In this document: positions 63,585-64,000 of the stretch, one piece after another
How positions within the stretch are numbered: the first letter of the stretch is position 1
How the letters are laid out: every line of letters begins with the position of its first letter
DNA from: Enterococcus rotai
GTDB lineage: Bacteria > Bacillota > Bacilli > Lactobacillales > Enterococcaceae
Direction of reading: 5' to 3'
NCBI RefSeq assembly: GCF_001465345.1
Contig: NZ_CP013655.1
Location: forward strand, 3,004,425-3,068,424
Length of the DNA stretch: 64,000 nt
Notes under the pieces: model-generated
Seen by the model: only the letters and a program-made list of their open reading frames with translations
The model's database searches: none
Told to the model about the DNA's origin: nothing
Program-made: the position numbers and the translations under genes

Positions 63585-63944
63585 ATGTTATTTCATGATG
63601 AAGAAGCGATGTTATTTTGTATGCATTGCCAAAAAGAAACGCTCCATGACATTCAATATATGAATGAGATCATTTCCAGTATCGAATGTACTGAGTGTCA
63701 CAATCAAATGAGTATCGATATTGATGCAATGAATCAATTTTATCATTATTTATATGAACGCTTAGTTTCTAAACCCGGTCGTTTAACTGAAGAAGCTAGA
63801 CAAGACTTCAGTAAATTTTTAGCCACTATGCCGATGCGCATCATTAGTAAACCGATGCGCTTTACAAATGAATATAATCAAATGAATAAAGAAGTGAAAG
63901 ATTACGTTTCCCGCGTAAAACAGGATGAGGATCAAGATGACTAA
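63585..63944 (+). CDS. Zinc-ribbon protein (unknown function)
   Basis: 119 residues. A treble-clef-like zinc ribbon with CMHC (12-15) and CTEC (about 35-38), then a helical, basic region (YERLVSKPGRL, MRIISKPMRF) and a charged tail ending KQDEDQDD. Soluble; no family recalled with certainty (Lactobacillales annotate similar short proteins without a function). GGAGGTGGAG precedes the ATG. It overlaps the next gene by 8 bases. Confidence 0.75.
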   Translation: MLFHDEEAMLFCMHCQKETLHDIQYMNEIISSIECTECHNQMSIDIDAMNQFYHYLYERLVSKPGRLTEEARQDFSKFLATMPMRIISKPMRFTNEYNQMNKEVKDYVSRVKQDEDQDD

Positions 63945-64000
63945 TTTAAATGAATTATTCACAGCCAATACAATCTTTATATATGATCAAGAATTATTGA
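63937..64000 (+). CDS. Start of an unidentified gene, cut by window end
   Basis: An open frame from ATG at 63937 (MTNLNELFTANTIFIYDQEL...) to the edge, 21 codons. It overlaps the zinc-ribbon gene by 8 bases and GAGGAT lies 9 bases upstream, so the pair is coupled. Too short to identify. Confidence 0.6.
   Translation, partial: MTNLNELFTANTIFIYDQELL

Overview
The window is a contiguous chromosomal stretch of a low-GC Gram-positive coccus, almost certainly Enterococcus (E. faecalis-like rather than E. faecium-like). The basis is the gene set and order: hslVU beside xerC, dnaG-rpoD, ptsG/nagE-type EIICBA behind a BglG-type antiterminator, a MapZ-type division-site protein, mprF, rpoE (delta) and DUF1934. 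Strong AGGAGG-type ribosome sites, AT-rich intergenic DNA and classic -35/-10 promoters fit. About 60 genes are present, most on the minus strand. There are no rRNA or tRNA genes, no insertion sequence, no prophage and no CRISPR. This is core genome with a few accessory islands.

Layout. 1-9.7 kb: hslU, hslV, xerC, trmFO, topA, dprA, rnhB, rbgA (proteolysis, chromosome and ribosome maintenance). 9.7-15.3 kb: signal peptidase, CtpA-type protease, yozE, msrA, ypmS, SGNH esterase, degV. 15.4-16.4 kb: plus-strand hemolysin III family gene and a small membrane protein whose promoter carries two LexA/DinR-like boxes. 16.5-21.7 kb: apt, recJ, LapA-domain protein, SDR, rnz. 21.8-27.8 kb: a two-component system, a DUF1269 protein, and an operon of VTC-domain polyphosphate polymerase, DUF4956 membrane protein and Cthe_2159-type surface lipoprotein. 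27.9-31.2 kb: kynureninase, MFS transporter and divergent Lrp/AsnC regulator. 31.4-39.1 kb: obgE, DUF4003, gap, T-box-controlled DAHP synthase, fur, cvfB, azlCD. 39.3-44.6 kb: mapZ, rpoD, dnaG. 44.8-54.9 kb: SPFH protein with a mini NfeD-like partner, P-type ATPase, lysozyme-like protein, alpha/beta hydrolase plus mprF, phzF, tuf. 55-64 kb: small unknown operon, GlcNAc/glucose PTS with antiterminator, rpoE, DUF1934, SorC regulator with an E1 alpha/beta pair, and a zinc-ribbon protein.

The most unusual non-gene feature is a family of ~115-bp nearly full-length palindromes (five copies plus one cut by the left edge). All lie in one orientation. Where the downstream gene is visible, the copy nearest it ends only a few bases upstream of its ribosome-binding site (hslV, the small unknown operon, DUF1934); copies can sit in tandem. 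Stem sequences differ between copies but stay complementary, so structure rather than sequence is being kept.

Most promising leads for new biology: the SOS-like small membrane protein at 16.2 kb; the VTC-DUF4956-lipoprotein operon as a possible bacterial analogue of the eukaryotic VTC complex; the leader palindromes; and the small-protein operon at 55.1-55.7 kb. Start sites were re-chosen by ribosome-binding site for many genes; one response regulator seems to start at CTG.
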